Shown: one piece after another, positions 51,545 to 62,200 of the stretch
How the letters are laid out: the number at the start of each line of letters is the position of its first letter
Position numbering within the stretch: position 1 is the first letter of the stretch
Assembly: GCF_039710355.1 (NCBI RefSeq)
Contig: NZ_JBDKWZ010000005.1
Span: forward strand, 310,001 to 374,000
From: Rapidithrix thailandica
GTDB taxonomy: Bacteria; Bacteroidota; Bacteroidia; Cytophagales; Flammeovirgaceae
Length of the DNA stretch: 64,000 nt
Direction of reading: 5' to 3'
Notes under the pieces: model-generated
What the model was told of the DNA's origin: nothing
Seen by the model: the letters and a program-made list of their open reading frames with translations, nothing else
Database searches by the model: none
Translations under genes and position numbers: made by a program

Positions 51545-53359
51545 ATGGACAAAAATCAAGCTACCGGACTCATTCTGATTTCGCTCTTACTGCTGGGGTA
51601 TATGTTTTTCTTTTCCCCTGACCCGGAGTCCGTTCAGCAAACGAATTCTCTGCCGGATTCAACAACGGTTGCGGCTTCACCTGTGAAAGAGCCCCTTGTC
51701 AAAGACAGCACAAGTGTCAACCGCTCCCTTTCGGATTCTGTCGCAGTGGCCCAATACGGCCCTTTTGCCAAGGGAATGCAAGGAGAAAGTAAAAAGGTGA
51801 TTTTGGAAAATGAAGATGTCAAAATTACTTTCGATTCCTATGGAGCGCAGATCAGCGAAGTGATCCTGAAAAACTATGTGACCTATACCAAAGAAACCTT
51901 GGTACTGTTGGACCAATGGAGTAGCCAAATCAGTGAAACCTTGCCGACTGACCATGGAAACATCAACCTGAACGAGCTGTATTATCAAGTAAAAGAGCAA
52001 GGTAATACCTTGAGCTTTCGGATTTATAGCGAAGGAGGACTGGCTTTGGAAAAGAAGTTTACCTTGGAGGAGAAAGGGTTTGTCTTGAACTATGATCTCA
52101 ACTTAGACGGTATCAAAAATACTTTGCGGGGATCATCCATTCGCTTCAATTGGGTGAACCATATGAAAAAATTAGAGCAGGATCTGGAGCAGGAAATGAT
52201 CCGTTCTACCGTCAATTTTTATACGATAGACGATAACTGGGATGATTTATCCCCTAGTTCCAAAGATAAAGAAGAAGTCAAGCCGGAACTCCCGGTGAAG
52301 TGGGTTTCTGCCAAGCAAAAGTTCTTTAACTCCGGCTTGATTACGGATGCACAGTTTTCCAATGTACAATTGACCACTTCGGTAGACGAAACCGATAAAC
52401 ATTCGGTAAAAACCTCTCAAATCTTATTGGATATTCCATTGGATAGTATTCAGGCGGGTACGGCAAACCTCCGTTTTTATTTCGGTCCTAATGATTATAA
52501 AATTTGTGAGGCGGTAGCCCCTCGTTATGAGAAAAACGTATACTTAGGTTGGGCAGGTCTTTCTTTTATCAACTTATACGTGATGTTTCCCTTGTTCAAC
52601 TTCTTGGAAAGTTTTATTTCCAACTACGGGGTGATCATTTTCGTAATGGTATTGCTGATCAAGACCTTGTTGTTCCCACTGACGTACAAGTCTTATATTT
52701 CGATGGCGAAGATGAGGGTATTAAAACCGGAGCTGGACGAAATCAAAGCAAGAGTGGGAGACGATATGGCGAAAGCGCAACAAGAGCAAATGAAGCTCTA
52801 TCAACAAATGGGAGTGAATCCTATCAGCGGATGTATTCCGATGTTGGCTCAAATGCCTGTATTTATCGCCTTGTTCAACTTCTTCCCCAATGCCATTCAG
52901 CTTAGGCAAAAAGGCTTCCTTTGGGCTACTGACTTGTCAACCTACGATTCTGTTTTCGACTTGCCGTTTTCTATTCCGGCCTATGGTGACCACGTGAGTT
53001 TGTTTACCTTATTAATGACCGGGTCGACTATATTATATACCTATTATAATAACCAAATGAGCCCGAGTACTGGCCCGGGACAAGGACAAATGAAGATGAT
53101 CGGGTATATCACTCCGGTGATGTTCATGTTCTTCTTAAATTCTTTCTCTTCCGGTCTGACGTACTATTACTTTATTTCTAACTTGATTACCATCAGTCAG
53201 CAATTGGGAATCCGGAAATTTATTGACGAAGACAAAATCCGGAAGAAATTAGAAGAGAACAAGCATAGAAATAAAGGACGGAAACGCTCGAAATTCCAGC
53301 AACGCTTGGAAGACGCATTGAAGGCGCAAGAAGAAGCAAAAAATAAACGAAGAAAATAA
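51545..53359 (+). CDS. yidC: Membrane protein insertase YidC
   Basis: The 604-residue protein inserts membrane proteins into the inner membrane, with or without Sec. It has the N-terminal membrane helix (GLILISLLLLGYMFFF), a large periplasmic domain (about 45-345), and the conserved insertase core with five helices: FLESFISNYGVIIFVMVLLI, the KMRVLKPELDEIKARVGDD coiled hairpin, GCIPMLAQMPVFIALFNFF and MFFLNSFSSGLTYYYFISN. A basic tail (NRKGRKRSK type) is typical for ribosome contact. ATG 51545 is preferred to 51461, since the TM helix begins there. It is downstream of pyrG, a common order in Bacteroidota. Confidence 0.96.
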   Translation: MDKNQATGLILISLLLLGYMFFFSPDPESVQQTNSLPDSTTVAASPVKEPLVKDSTSVNRSLSDSVAVAQYGPFAKGMQGESKKVILENEDVKITFDSYGAQISEVILKNYVTYTKETLVLLDQWSSQISETLPTDHGNINLNELYYQVKEQGNTLSFRIYSEGGLALEKKFTLEEKGFVLNYDLNLDGIKNTLRGSSIRFNWVNHMKKLEQDLEQEMIRSTVNFYTIDDNWDDLSPSSKDKEEVKPELPVKWVSAKQKFFNSGLITDAQFSNVQLTTSVDETDKHSVKTSQILLDIPLDSIQAGTANLRFYFGPNDYKICEAVAPRYEKNVYLGWAGLSFINLYVMFPLFNFLESFISNYGVIIFVMVLLIKTLLFPLTYKSYISMAKMRVLKPELDEIKARVGDDMAKAQQEQMKLYQQMGVNPISGCIPMLAQMPVFIALFNFFPNAIQLRQKGFLWATDLSTYDSVFDLPFSIPAYGDHVSLFTLLMTGSTILYTYYNNQMSPSTGPGQGQMKMIGYITPVMFMFFLNSFSSGLTYYYFISNLITISQQLGIRKFIDEDKIRKKLEENKHRNKGRKRSKFQQRLEDALKAQEEAKNKRRK

Positions 53360-53369
53360 TCAATAGTAG

Positions 53370-53402
53370 AAACCTCCGGAGGCGCTAAGTCCTGGAGGTT
53401 TT
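53370..53402 (+). terminator. Hairpin after yidC
   Basis: AAACCTCC (53370-53377) pairs with GGAGGTTT (53394-53401) across a 16-base loop. It reaches the GTG at 53403, which argues for the downstream ATG (53427) as the hisIE start. Confidence 0.6.
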
Positions 53403-53426
53403 GTGAGATTTAAGATCACGGAAATC

Positions 53427-54020
53427 ATGAATGTGGATTTTGATAAAGGCGATGGACTGGTGCCGGTAGTGATACAAGATGCCTCTACTAATAAGGTTTT
53501 GATGTTGGGCTATATGAATCAGGAAGCCCTGGAAAAAACCCGGCAAGAGAAGCGGGTTACTTTTTATAGCCGGAGCAAACAACGTTTGTGGACCAAAGGC
53601 GAAACTTCGGGGAATTTTCTGAATGTAAAAGAAATCTTGGTCGATTGCGATCAGGATACCCTATTAATCAAAGCAGACCCTGTAGGACCGGTTTGCCATA
53701 CCGGAGCCGATACATGTTTTAAAGAAAGCAATCAGGGAAAAGCCGCTTTTATTCAGTACTTGGCGGAAATTATCCACGACCGCAAAGTCAATCCGACGGA
53801 AAAATCGTATACGACTTCTCTGTTCAATAAAGGTATCAACAAAGTTGCCCAGAAGGTAGGAGAAGAGGCCGTGGAGTTGGTCATTGAAGCCAAAGATGAT
53901 AACAAGGACTTGTTTTTAGGCGAAGCGGCTGACTTGCTTTATCATTACTTGGTATTGCTGGAAGCCAAGTCCATTGGCCTGGATGAAGTGATAGCTGTGT
54001 TGGAAAAACGGCATAAATAA
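53427..54020 (+). CDS. hisI: Bifunctional phosphoribosyl-AMP cyclohydrolase / phosphoribosyl-ATP pyrophosphatase
   Basis: The 197-residue HisIE carries out steps two and three of histidine synthesis. The HisI part (1-105) has VTFYSRSKQRLWTKGETSGN, the metal site VDCDQDTLLIKADPVGP and CHTGADTC. The HisE part (about 110-197) shows NKVAQKVGEEAVELVIEAKD and GEAADLLYHYLVLL. Start is placed at ATG 53427 (NVDFDKGDGLVPVV); an alternative GTG at 53403 overlaps the edge of the yidC terminator. Other his genes are not in the window. Confidence 0.95.
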   Translation: MNVDFDKGDGLVPVVIQDASTNKVLMLGYMNQEALEKTRQEKRVTFYSRSKQRLWTKGETSGNFLNVKEILVDCDQDTLLIKADPVGPVCHTGADTCFKESNQGKAAFIQYLAEIIHDRKVNPTEKSYTTSLFNKGINKVAQKVGEEAVELVIEAKDDNKDLFLGEAADLLYHYLVLLEAKSIGLDEVIAVLEKRHK

Positions 54021-54049
54021 AGAGGTAATACTGAAGAGTGGAAAATAAC

Positions 54050-54078
54050 AGCCTGGGTGAAAGCCCGGGCTTTTTTTA
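54050..54078 (+). terminator. Rho-independent terminator after hisIE
   Basis: AGCCTGGG (54050-54057) pairs with CCCGGGCT (54064-54071), one G-U pair, 6-base loop, followed by a run of T (54071-54077). Confidence 0.88.
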
Positions 54079-54358
54079 TGCTTTTGGATTTTTTTTCGCA
54101 TTCCCCGTCTGTTAACCTTCTCTTTTTGTTTCAATATCCTTGAATTTGCAATTTTTATAAAAACAGGGTTGGAATGGAAGTGAATATGTGTGGAAATATG
54201 TTTTTATTGATGTTTGATGGTTGTTAAATGTCTTTAAAATTAATTAAATATGTATTTTTATTAATTTTTGATTAAAAAATAAACCGTGTTTATGTCTTTT
54301 TGCTGAAAATTTCTTTTCTTTGGGTTAAAATCAAACCCAATATCAAAACGATTTGAAT
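54079..54358. other. AT-rich leader region of the nitrate assimilation genes
   Basis: No gene is seen. The run of A and T between 54180 and 54330 must hold the nirB promoter; TTTCTTTG at 54315-54322 is one base from TAnnTTTG but lacks a spaced -33 box. No Fnr-type TTGAT...ATCAA palindrome is found. Confidence 0.4.
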
Positions 54359-56872
54359 ATGGAGCACTTTACAGAGAATAAAAAGAACTTGGTGCTGGTA
54401 GGAAATGGCATGGTGGGATATAAGTTTTGTGAAAAGTTTGTAGAGTTGGGAATGGGCGCAACATACAATCTTATGGTTTTTGGAGAGGAGCCCAGGGTTG
54501 CTTATGACCGGGTGAAATTAAGCACTTATTTTTCCGGGACTACCGAAGAGGAATTAACCTTGGCAACAGCTGACTGGTACGAAGACAACGGAATCCTTTT
54601 GTTTACCAATGAGCTGGTCACGGAAATCGACCGGAACGAACAACAAATTAAAACCCAGAAAGGAACTTGCATCTCTTATTATAAACTTATCCTTGCGACC
54701 GGGTCTTCAGCTTTTGTCCCTCCTGTGCAGGGAGTGGAAAAGGAAGGTATCTTTGTGTACCGGACTATTGAAGACCTGGAAGCAATTTTGGCCTTTGGAA
54801 AACGGGCCCGGAAGGCGGTGGTGATCGGGGGCGGTCTTTTAGGCTTGGAAGCCGCAAAGGCAACTTTGGATATGGGGCTGGAAACCCATGTAGTGGAATT
54901 TGCTCCCCGGTTGATGCCCAGGCAATTGGACGAACAAGGTGCACAAACCTTAAAAAATAAACTGGAAGCTTTGGATATTTACATTCACCTGAATAAAAAT
55001 ACCCGGAGTTTCGAAGGGAAAGATACTGTGAAAAAATTGCACTTTGCCGATGATACTTCTTTAGAGACCGATATGGTCATCATCTCTGCGGGAATACGGC
55101 CCCGGGACGAACTGGCCAGACAAGCCAACCTGGCAACCGGAGGCCGTGGAGGAATAGCCGTCAATTACCATATGCAAACTTCCGATCCGGATATTTATGC
55201 CATTGGAGAAGTAGCACTGTTTCAGCAAAAAACATACGGATTAGTAGCTCCGGGGTATGAAATGGCCGAAGTCGCTCTCCAGCATATTCTGGGCAATTCT
55301 GAGAAAAAATTTGAAAACGTGGATATGTCTACCAAATTAAAGCTGATAGGGGTAGATGTAGCCAGTTTTGGCGATGCCTTAGGAGAAACCCAAGGTGCAC
55401 GTACAGTAGTATTGGACAGCCAGACTAGTGGAGTATATAAACGGTTGAACATATCGGCGGATGGCAAACGCTTACTGGGAGGGGTTTTGGTAGGAGATAC
55501 GGAGAGTTACAATATGCTTTTGCAAATTACCAATAATCAATTAACTGTCCCTGCCGAACCTGCTGCGCTATTAGTAGAAGGGAATACCGGAGAAGGGACT
55601 ACTATGAAAGCCAGTGACCTACCTGATTCGGCTTTGATTTGCTCTTGTGAAAATGTGGACAAAGGTACGATTTGTCATTCGGTAGTTGAAAAGGGGGTAA
55701 GCAATTTGGCCGAAGTAAAAAAGTGTACCAAAGCGGGCACGGGTTGCGGAGGCTGTATGCCCATGGTGAAAGATTTGTTAGAAGAAACGCTAAATGCACA
55801 GGGTAAGGCGGTGAAAAAAGTGATTTGTGAGCATTTTGACTATACTCGTCAAGAGCTGTTGGATTTAGTGAAAGTAAATCATATACGCACCGTTGATGAG
55901 TTGATTGACCGGTATGGAAAAGGCCAGGGCTGTGAAATATGCAAGCCGGCAGTAGCTTCCATCCTGGCAAGTACCTGGAACGAGATGATTCTGAAAGACA
56001 ATGCCACCAGTCAGGATACCAACGACCGCTTTTTAGCCAATATCCAAAAAGGAGGATCGTATTCGGTAGTTCCCAGGGTACCGGCGGGAGAGATTACACC
56101 TGATAAATTGATTGTATTGGGAGAAGTAGCCAAAAGATACCACTTATATTGTAAAATTACCGGAGGCCAACGCATTGATCTTTTTGGGGCCAGACTGGAG
56201 CAATTACCCGATATCTGGGAAGAGTTGATTGCTGCCGGTTTTGAAAGTGGCCATGCCTATGGCAAATCTGTGCGGACGGTCAAAAGTTGTGTGGGCTCTA
56301 CCTGGTGCCGCTTTGGCGTGCAAGATTCGGTTTCCTTTGCTATTCAAATTGAAGAGAGGTACAAAGGGCTCCGGGCACCCCACAAACTGAAATCGGCTGT
56401 ATCCGGATGCATCCGGGAATGTGCGGAAGCCCGCTCCAAGGACTTTGGCATCATTGCTACCGAAAAGGGCTGGAACCTGTACGTCTGTGGTAATGGAGGG
56501 GCAAACCCGCAACATGCTCAACTGCTCGCTTCCGATATCGATGAAGCAACTTGCATCCGTATGATTGACCGCTTTCTGATGTTTTATATCAAAACGGCCG
56601 AACCTTTGACTCGTACGGCTCACTGGTTGAAAAGTATGGAGGGAGGAATCGACTATCTGCGCGAAGTAGTCGTGATGGATTCCTTGGGAATCGGGGCGCA
56701 ACTCGAACAGGAAATGACCCTTTTAGTAAATGCCTATACCTGCGAGTGGAGGGAAGTGGTGAAGAACCCTGAACTCCGCAAACAATTTAAACAATTTGTG
56801 AACTCCGATGAGGAGGATACTACGATGAAGTTTCAACCGGTCAGAGGCCAACGGGTGCCTCTGGCCTGGTAA
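54359..56872 (+). CDS. nirB: Nitrite reductase (NAD(P)H) large subunit
   Basis: The 837-residue flavo-siroheme enzyme reduces nitrite to ammonium with NAD(P)H in the cytoplasm. Domains run in the usual order: FAD/NAD(P) oxidoreductase (LVLVGNGMVGYKFCEKF, VVIGGGLLGLEAAKATLDMG), a BFD-like 2Fe-2S domain (CSCENVDKGT, TGCGGCMPMV, then CEICKP), and the sulfite-reductase-like part with cluster/siroheme ligands CVGSTWC and SGCIRECAEARSKDFG. ATG 54359 is chosen over TTG 54353. nirD follows after 291 bases, then the transporter and nitrate reductase, all on the plus strand. Siroheme would come from the cobA/Met8 genes at 31771-33160. Confidence 0.95.
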   Translation: MEHFTENKKNLVLVGNGMVGYKFCEKFVELGMGATYNLMVFGEEPRVAYDRVKLSTYFSGTTEEELTLATADWYEDNGILLFTNELVTEIDRNEQQIKTQKGTCISYYKLILATGSSAFVPPVQGVEKEGIFVYRTIEDLEAILAFGKRARKAVVIGGGLLGLEAAKATLDMGLETHVVEFAPRLMPRQLDEQGAQTLKNKLEALDIYIHLNKNTRSFEGKDTVKKLHFADDTSLETDMVIISAGIRPRDELARQANLATGGRGGIAVNYHMQTSDPDIYAIGEVALFQQKTYGLVAPGYEMAEVALQHILGNSEKKFENVDMSTKLKLIGVDVASFGDALGETQGARTVVLDSQTSGVYKRLNISADGKRLLGGVLVGDTESYNMLLQITNNQLTVPAEPAALLVEGNTGEGTTMKASDLPDSALICSCENVDKGTICHSVVEKGVSNLAEVKKCTKAGTGCGGCMPMVKDLLEETLNAQGKAVKKVICEHFDYTRQELLDLVKVNHIRTVDELIDRYGKGQGCEICKPAVASILASTWNEMILKDNATSQDTNDRFLANIQKGGSYSVVPRVPAGEITPDKLIVLGEVAKRYHLYCKITGGQRIDLFGARLEQLPDIWEELIAAGFESGHAYGKSVRTVKSCVGSTWCRFGVQDSVSFAIQIEERYKGLRAPHKLKSAVSGCIRECAEARSKDFGIIATEKGWNLYVCGNGGANPQHAQLLASDIDEATCIRMIDRFLMFYIKTAEPLTRTAHWLKSMEGGIDYLREVVVMDSLGIGAQLEQEMTLLVNAYTCEWREVVKNPELRKQFKQFVNSDEEDTTMKFQPVRGQRVPLAW

Positions 56873-57163
56873 TGAAGTAAAGGGGAAAATACCACAGAAT
56901 TGGCTCGTGAATCCTGGACGTGTTCCTATGAGCTTTTCCTCTTTATCCAACCAAAAACACATGGCAATCTTAATATACCAATAAACAACTCCAAGCCCGG
57001 AATTGTAAGGGCTCAACTCTCTTTTTTTCAGGTGTTAAAATAGAGGGATTCTTCCCTTCCTACAATGGAAGAAGAGTGAGGGGCATGAGTGAGGAAGGCA
57101 TTATTGCTTTTTTTACTCATACCCTCCTCCTCTATTTGTTTTTTCTATGCAATCGTAATCGCT

Positions 57164-57523
57164 ATGCTTAATTCAGACACTATTGTTACTCAGAGGTCAT
57201 GGTACAAGGTGGCCCGGGTAGAAGACTTTCCGGCAAATGGAGGAGCTTGTATAAAGGTAAAAGATCAACAAATTGCCGTTTTTCATTTTTCCCGAAACAA
57301 TGAATGGTACGCCAGCCAACATTTATGCCCGCATCGCCAACAAATGGGACTGGCCCGGGGAATGATCGGCGATATACAGGGAGAACCCAAAGTGGCCTGC
57401 CCTTTTCATAAACAAACCTTCTCGCTGAAGTCAGGTACTTGCCTGAGCAGTGACGAATACCAAATTCAAGTGTATCCGGTAAAGGTGGAGAAAGGATTTG
57501 TGTATGTAGGATTAGAAGAATAA
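57164..57523 (+). CDS. nirD: Nitrite reductase small subunit (Rieske)
   Basis: The 119-residue Rieske-type subunit works with NirB. It carries the cluster ligands HLCPHRQQMGLARG (C-x-H) and ACPFHKQTFSLKSG (C-x-x-H). The short size and the WYKVARVEDFPANGGACIKV beginning are typical of NirD. ATG 57164 is taken as start; a longer frame from 57089 would add a 25-residue hydrophobic tail that is not typical of this cytoplasmic protein. It is followed 94 bases later by the NarK-type transporter. Confidence 0.92.
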   Translation: MLNSDTIVTQRSWYKVARVEDFPANGGACIKVKDQQIAVFHFSRNNEWYASQHLCPHRQQMGLARGMIGDIQGEPKVACPFHKQTFSLKSGTCLSSDEYQIQVYPVKVEKGFVYVGLEE

Positions 57524-57617
57524 ACCTTTGACAGGTTGCTTACCGATAAGAATTAACCCTCTATACTTTTCCCCTGTACTACATGAATCAACAGTTTACA
57601 ATTATCATCATGAACTC

Positions 57618-59129
57618 ATGAAATCGCTTGCTCACAGAATATTATTTCTCAACACTTTTGCTTTTACGATCTGTTTTGCGGCCTGGATGTTGAATGGGGT
57701 GCTGGTTACGTATTTGGTAGAAAATCAAATAGTGGATTGGGGTCCTGTAGAAATCGGTTGGCTGATGGGAATTCCCGTTCTAACGGGTTCGCTGATGCGT
57801 TTGCCGGTAGGTATTTTATCCGACCGGTACGGGGGGAAACCCGTGTTTTCGATACTGTTGATTTTAAGTGCCATTCCCATGCTTCTTCTATCCCAAATGA
57901 CGGAATTTTTGGGTTTTGCCTTATGTAGCGTTGGCTTTGGGTTAACCGGAGCCAGTTTTGCCGTAGGAGTAGCGTATACATCGGTATGGTATCCTAAAAA
58001 ACAGCAAGGTACCGTGCTTGGTATTTTTGGAGTGGGAAATGCCGGTGCAGCCATTACCACACTCTTGGCTCCTGCTTTGTTAAATCATTTGACACTTAAC
58101 GGTACCGACAAAGAAGCCTGGAGAATTTTACCCATGATCTATGGAGTCGTTTTAGCCGTTGTGGCTTTAATCTTCTTTGTATTTGCGGTCAACAAGAAAC
58201 CTGAAAATAGCCAACGTTCTTTAAGGACTTCGCTAAAGCCTTTAAAAAATATCAGGGTATGGCGCTTCGGGTTGTATTACTTTCTGGTGTTTGGTTGTTT
58301 TGTCGCTTTTGCCCAGTGGTTAGTGCCGTATTTTCTCAATGTGTATTATTTGCCCTTGGTGACCGCCGGAATCTTCGCTTCTCTGTTCAGTTTTCCCTCC
58401 GGTGTGATTCGGGCATTGGGAGGATGGCTGTCGGATAAATTTGGCGCAAGAAAAGTCATGTATGGGGTTTTAGGGGCTTCTTCTATCATCAGCCTGTTGT
58501 TAGTGGTTCCCAAAATGGATATATACTCTCCCGGAAAAGGAATATTGGCCTCTACCGGAGGTACGGTCTCCCATGTATCTGATTCATTGATTGCCATAGG
58601 GGAGAAGTCGTATGTGCTCACCCAAAAGGCAAACGGATTAGCGGAAGCGGATAAAACAGCTAAAATTTTACCGGTGAAAGAAGTATGGCAAGAGCCGGTG
58701 ATCCGGGAGGGGGAACAAGTGAAAAAGAAACAACTTATCGCCAAAGGAGTTACGCATATTTTTTATCAGGCCAATGTTTGGGGGTTTGCGGTTCTGGTGA
58801 TTTTGATTGGCAGTGTTTGGGGAGTGGGAAAAGCCGCAGTCTACAAGCATATCCCCGACTACTTTCCCAATGAAGTTGGCGTAGTGGGAGGAATGGTAGG
58901 CGTGATGGGAGGCTTGGGAGGTTTCTTTTGCCCGATTGTATTCGGTTACTTGCTTGAGTTTACCGGGGTATGGTCCAGTTGCTGGCTATTTATGTTTTTC
59001 TTATCCATACTCTCCTTGTTGTGGATGCACCAAGTAGTACTCAAGATGAAGAATAAAGACAGTATTGAAAAATACCACAAATTAGAAGAAATGCCGGAGC
59101 TAGCCGGAGCTACTACATTTGAAGGATAG
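57618..59129 (+). CDS. narK: Nitrate/nitrite MFS transporter (NarK/NasA type)
   Basis: The 503-residue protein belongs to the nitrate/nitrite porter branch of the MFS. Twelve helices and the family motifs are visible (GPVEIGWLMGIPVLTGSLMR, GILSDRYGGKP; GIFGVGNAGAAITTLLAPAL in helix 5; GKAAVYKHIPDYFPNEVG in the second nitrate signature). An unusual loop of about 90 residues (300-390) splits the second half and holds VIREGEQVKKKQLIAKGV, similar to a biotinyl/lipoyl barrel-sandwich turn. It probably imports nitrate for the downstream reductase. ATG 57618 is used; the frame from 57528 adds 30 unrelated residues. Confidence 0.92.
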   Translation: MKSLAHRILFLNTFAFTICFAAWMLNGVLVTYLVENQIVDWGPVEIGWLMGIPVLTGSLMRLPVGILSDRYGGKPVFSILLILSAIPMLLLSQMTEFLGFALCSVGFGLTGASFAVGVAYTSVWYPKKQQGTVLGIFGVGNAGAAITTLLAPALLNHLTLNGTDKEAWRILPMIYGVVLAVVALIFFVFAVNKKPENSQRSLRTSLKPLKNIRVWRFGLYYFLVFGCFVAFAQWLVPYFLNVYYLPLVTAGIFASLFSFPSGVIRALGGWLSDKFGARKVMYGVLGASSIISLLLVVPKMDIYSPGKGILASTGGTVSHVSDSLIAIGEKSYVLTQKANGLAEADKTAKILPVKEVWQEPVIREGEQVKKKQLIAKGVTHIFYQANVWGFAVLVILIGSVWGVGKAAVYKHIPDYFPNEVGVVGGMVGVMGGLGGFFCPIVFGYLLEFTGVWSSCWLFMFFLSILSLLWMHQVVLKMKNKDSIEKYHKLEEMPELAGATTFEG

Positions 59130-59246
59130 AAGGATAGAGGGAGAGAATGTTTTTTCTGTTTCTCAACGCGAAGAAATTGTGAGACATTCTTTTCGAAACA
59201 ATTAGTCAAAAACCAAACATTTCAATTCTACTAAGTATTCATTCTC

Positions 59247-62200
59247 ATGCATACAAGAGCAAATACAGTAACACCCTACAAAACTACTTGTTCCTATTGT
59301 GGCGTAGGTTGTGGGATCATTGTCCGGAAAGATTCCAAGGGACGCTTGCAAGTAGAAGGAGACCCGGAGCATCCGGTTAACCGGGGGGTGCTTTGCTCAA
59401 AAGGAAGAAATTTGCATTATGTAGTGGAAGATAAGTCGGATCGTTTGCTGTATCCGGAAATGCGTTGGAACCGGCATATGCCCTTACAGCGAGTCTCTTG
59501 GGAACAGGCATTGGAACGGACGGCCGCGGTGTTTAAGGCATTGATGAAAAAGTACGGGCCGGATTCCGTGGGCTTTTACGTTTCCGGACAGTGCTTGACG
59601 GAGGAGTATTACTTAGTGAATAAATTGACCAAAGGGTTTTTAGGAACCAATAATATCGACACCAATTCCCGTTTGTGTATGAGCTCGGCAGTAGCGGGAT
59701 ATAAAAAAGCATTGGGAGACGATATCGTGCCGGGCAGTTATGATGACATTGAGAAGGCCGGTTGTTTTCTGATTGCCGGAGCTAACCCGGCTTGGTGCCA
59801 TCCGATTTTATTCAGACGGATAGAACAACATAAAGAACAAAACCCGGAGGTGAAACTGATTGTGGTAGACCCGCGAAAAACACAAACGTGTGCGTTGGCC
59901 GATATACACCTTCAGATAAGGCCGGGAACAGATATCATTTTGTACCATGCTATGGCTCGTTACCTGATCGAACAGGACTGGGTAGATTGGAAGTTTATCG
60001 CCCGGCATACGGAAGGGTTTGAATCTCTCAAACAAGTGGCCTTTGAACGGGACCTGGATGAAGCGGCAAGACGCTGTGAGGTACCGGTAGAACAAATCAA
60101 AGAGGCAGCTCGCTATATTGGTGAAGCCAATGGCTTTCTATCCATGTGGGCGATGGGCGTGAACCAGAGTGTGGTAGGGGTGAATAAAAACCTTGCTTTG
60201 CTGAATTTGTCGTTGATTACCGGGCAGATAGGAAAACCCGGAGCGGGTCCCTTTTCCCTGACCGGACAACCCAATGCTATGGGAGGGCGTGAAGTAGGAG
60301 GGATGGCCTCTTTGCTGGCCGCTCATTTGAATCCGGCTAATCCGGAACACCGGCAAAAAGTGGCTGATTTTTGGGGAGTAAAAAGCTTGTCCACAACTTC
60401 CGGACTGACGGCCACGGAAATGTTTGAAGCTTTGGCTGAAGGGAAAATGAAGGCAATTTGGATCATTTGTACCAATCCCATGGTCTCTTTGCCTAATTCG
60501 AACCTAGTGGAAAAGGCCTTGCAAAAAGCCCGCTTTGTGGTGGTACAGGATATTTCTAAAAAAGCCGACACACTTGCTTATGCCGATGTGGTATTGCCTG
60601 CTGCCGGATGGGGGGAAAAGGAAGGTACCATGACCAATTCCGAACGGAGGATCAGCTACTTGAGTAAATTTACCGAAGCACCGGGAGAGGCCCGGCCGGA
60701 TGTGGAAATATTGTGGGATTTTGCCCGGAAAATGGACTTTGAAGGGTTTGATTACCAATCTCCTGCAGAGGTGTTTAACGAGCATTGCCGCCTTACTCAA
60801 GGCACCAAAATTGATATTTCCGGACTCGGTTACGAGCGCTTACAAAGGGAAAGATCCATTCAATGGCCGGTACCGGATAAAAAACATCCGGGGACGCCCC
60901 GCCTGTTTACCGATCACCGGTTTTATACCGGAAATGAACGGGCAAGAATATTCGGCGTACCCTCCGAAAATGCCTCCGAAACGACTACCCCTGATTTTCC
61001 GCTGGTGCTGATTACCGGACGTATTCGCGATCAATGGCATACCATGACGCGCACAGGCAAAGTGAGCCGCCTTAATCAGCATATCAGCCAGCCTTTTGTA
61101 GAAATACATCCTGAGGATGCTCATGAAAGAGGTCTTAAGAACGGACAAGTAGTGGAAGTATACAACAGCAGGGGGCGGGTAAGAGTGACGGTGAAAATTA
61201 CCGGTACGATCAAACGCGGAGTCGTATTTTTACCTATGCACTGGGGGAAGGTATTGAATAAATCGTTTGCCCGGGCAAACAACCTTACTTCCAACCGGGT
61301 CGATCCGGTATCCAAAGAACCGGACTTTAAATATTCGACTGTTCAGGTATTGCCGTATCAGAAACCGAAAGAAAAGGTGATTGTCGTAGGAGCCGGAGCA
61401 GCTGCCTATAGATTTATTCATTCCTACAGAGAATTGAATACCCGGGATGAAATCCATGTTTTCTCCAAAGAACCGTATCCTTTTTACAACCGGGTGTTGT
61501 TACCGGAATATGTCAATGAGCATTTGGTATGGGAAAAGTTACTGAAGTTTAAAAAAGGAGAATTTGAAAAACTAAATGTGCATCTGCATAAGGGCGTAAG
61601 TATTGAAGCTATTAACCGCCAACAAAAAACGGTGACCGATGCCAAAGGAAGCATACATGTATATGATAAACTAATTATCGCTACGGGTAGCCGGGCATTT
61701 GTGCCCAAGGATGTTCCGCTGCACCTTCCCGGGATTTTGACCATGCGAAGCCGGGCGGATGCCGATGCTTTAAAACAATGCCTGGAGCCTGGAGGAAAAG
61801 TGCTGGTGGTAGGAGGAGGGTTGCTAGGGCTGGAATTAGCGGCTTCGCTGCGGGAAATAGCCATTGATGTAACCCTGGTGCAATTGGCTTCCCGGCTGAT
61901 GGAACGCCAGTTGGATGTGATTGCCAGTGACTTACTGAGAGAGGTAGTGGACGAGATGGGTGTGGATATCTTTTTTAATGATCAGGTACAAACGATTTTT
62001 CCTAAAAATACCTCTGGCTTTGTGGTACGTCTTAAAAGTGGAAAAACCATTCCTTGCGATGCCGTGGTGTATGCCATTGGTACCCGGCCCAATATTGAGT
62101 TGGCCAAAGAGGCCGGGTTGAAATGTCAGCGGGGGGTGGTGGTCAATGCTTATTTACAAAGTAGTGATCCGGATATTTATGCCATGGGCGAAATTGCCGA

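Noticed and set aside
54079..54358. Fnr- or NarL-type operator before nirB
   Set aside because: No TTGAT-N4-ATCAA or paired heptamers are present in the AT-rich leader.
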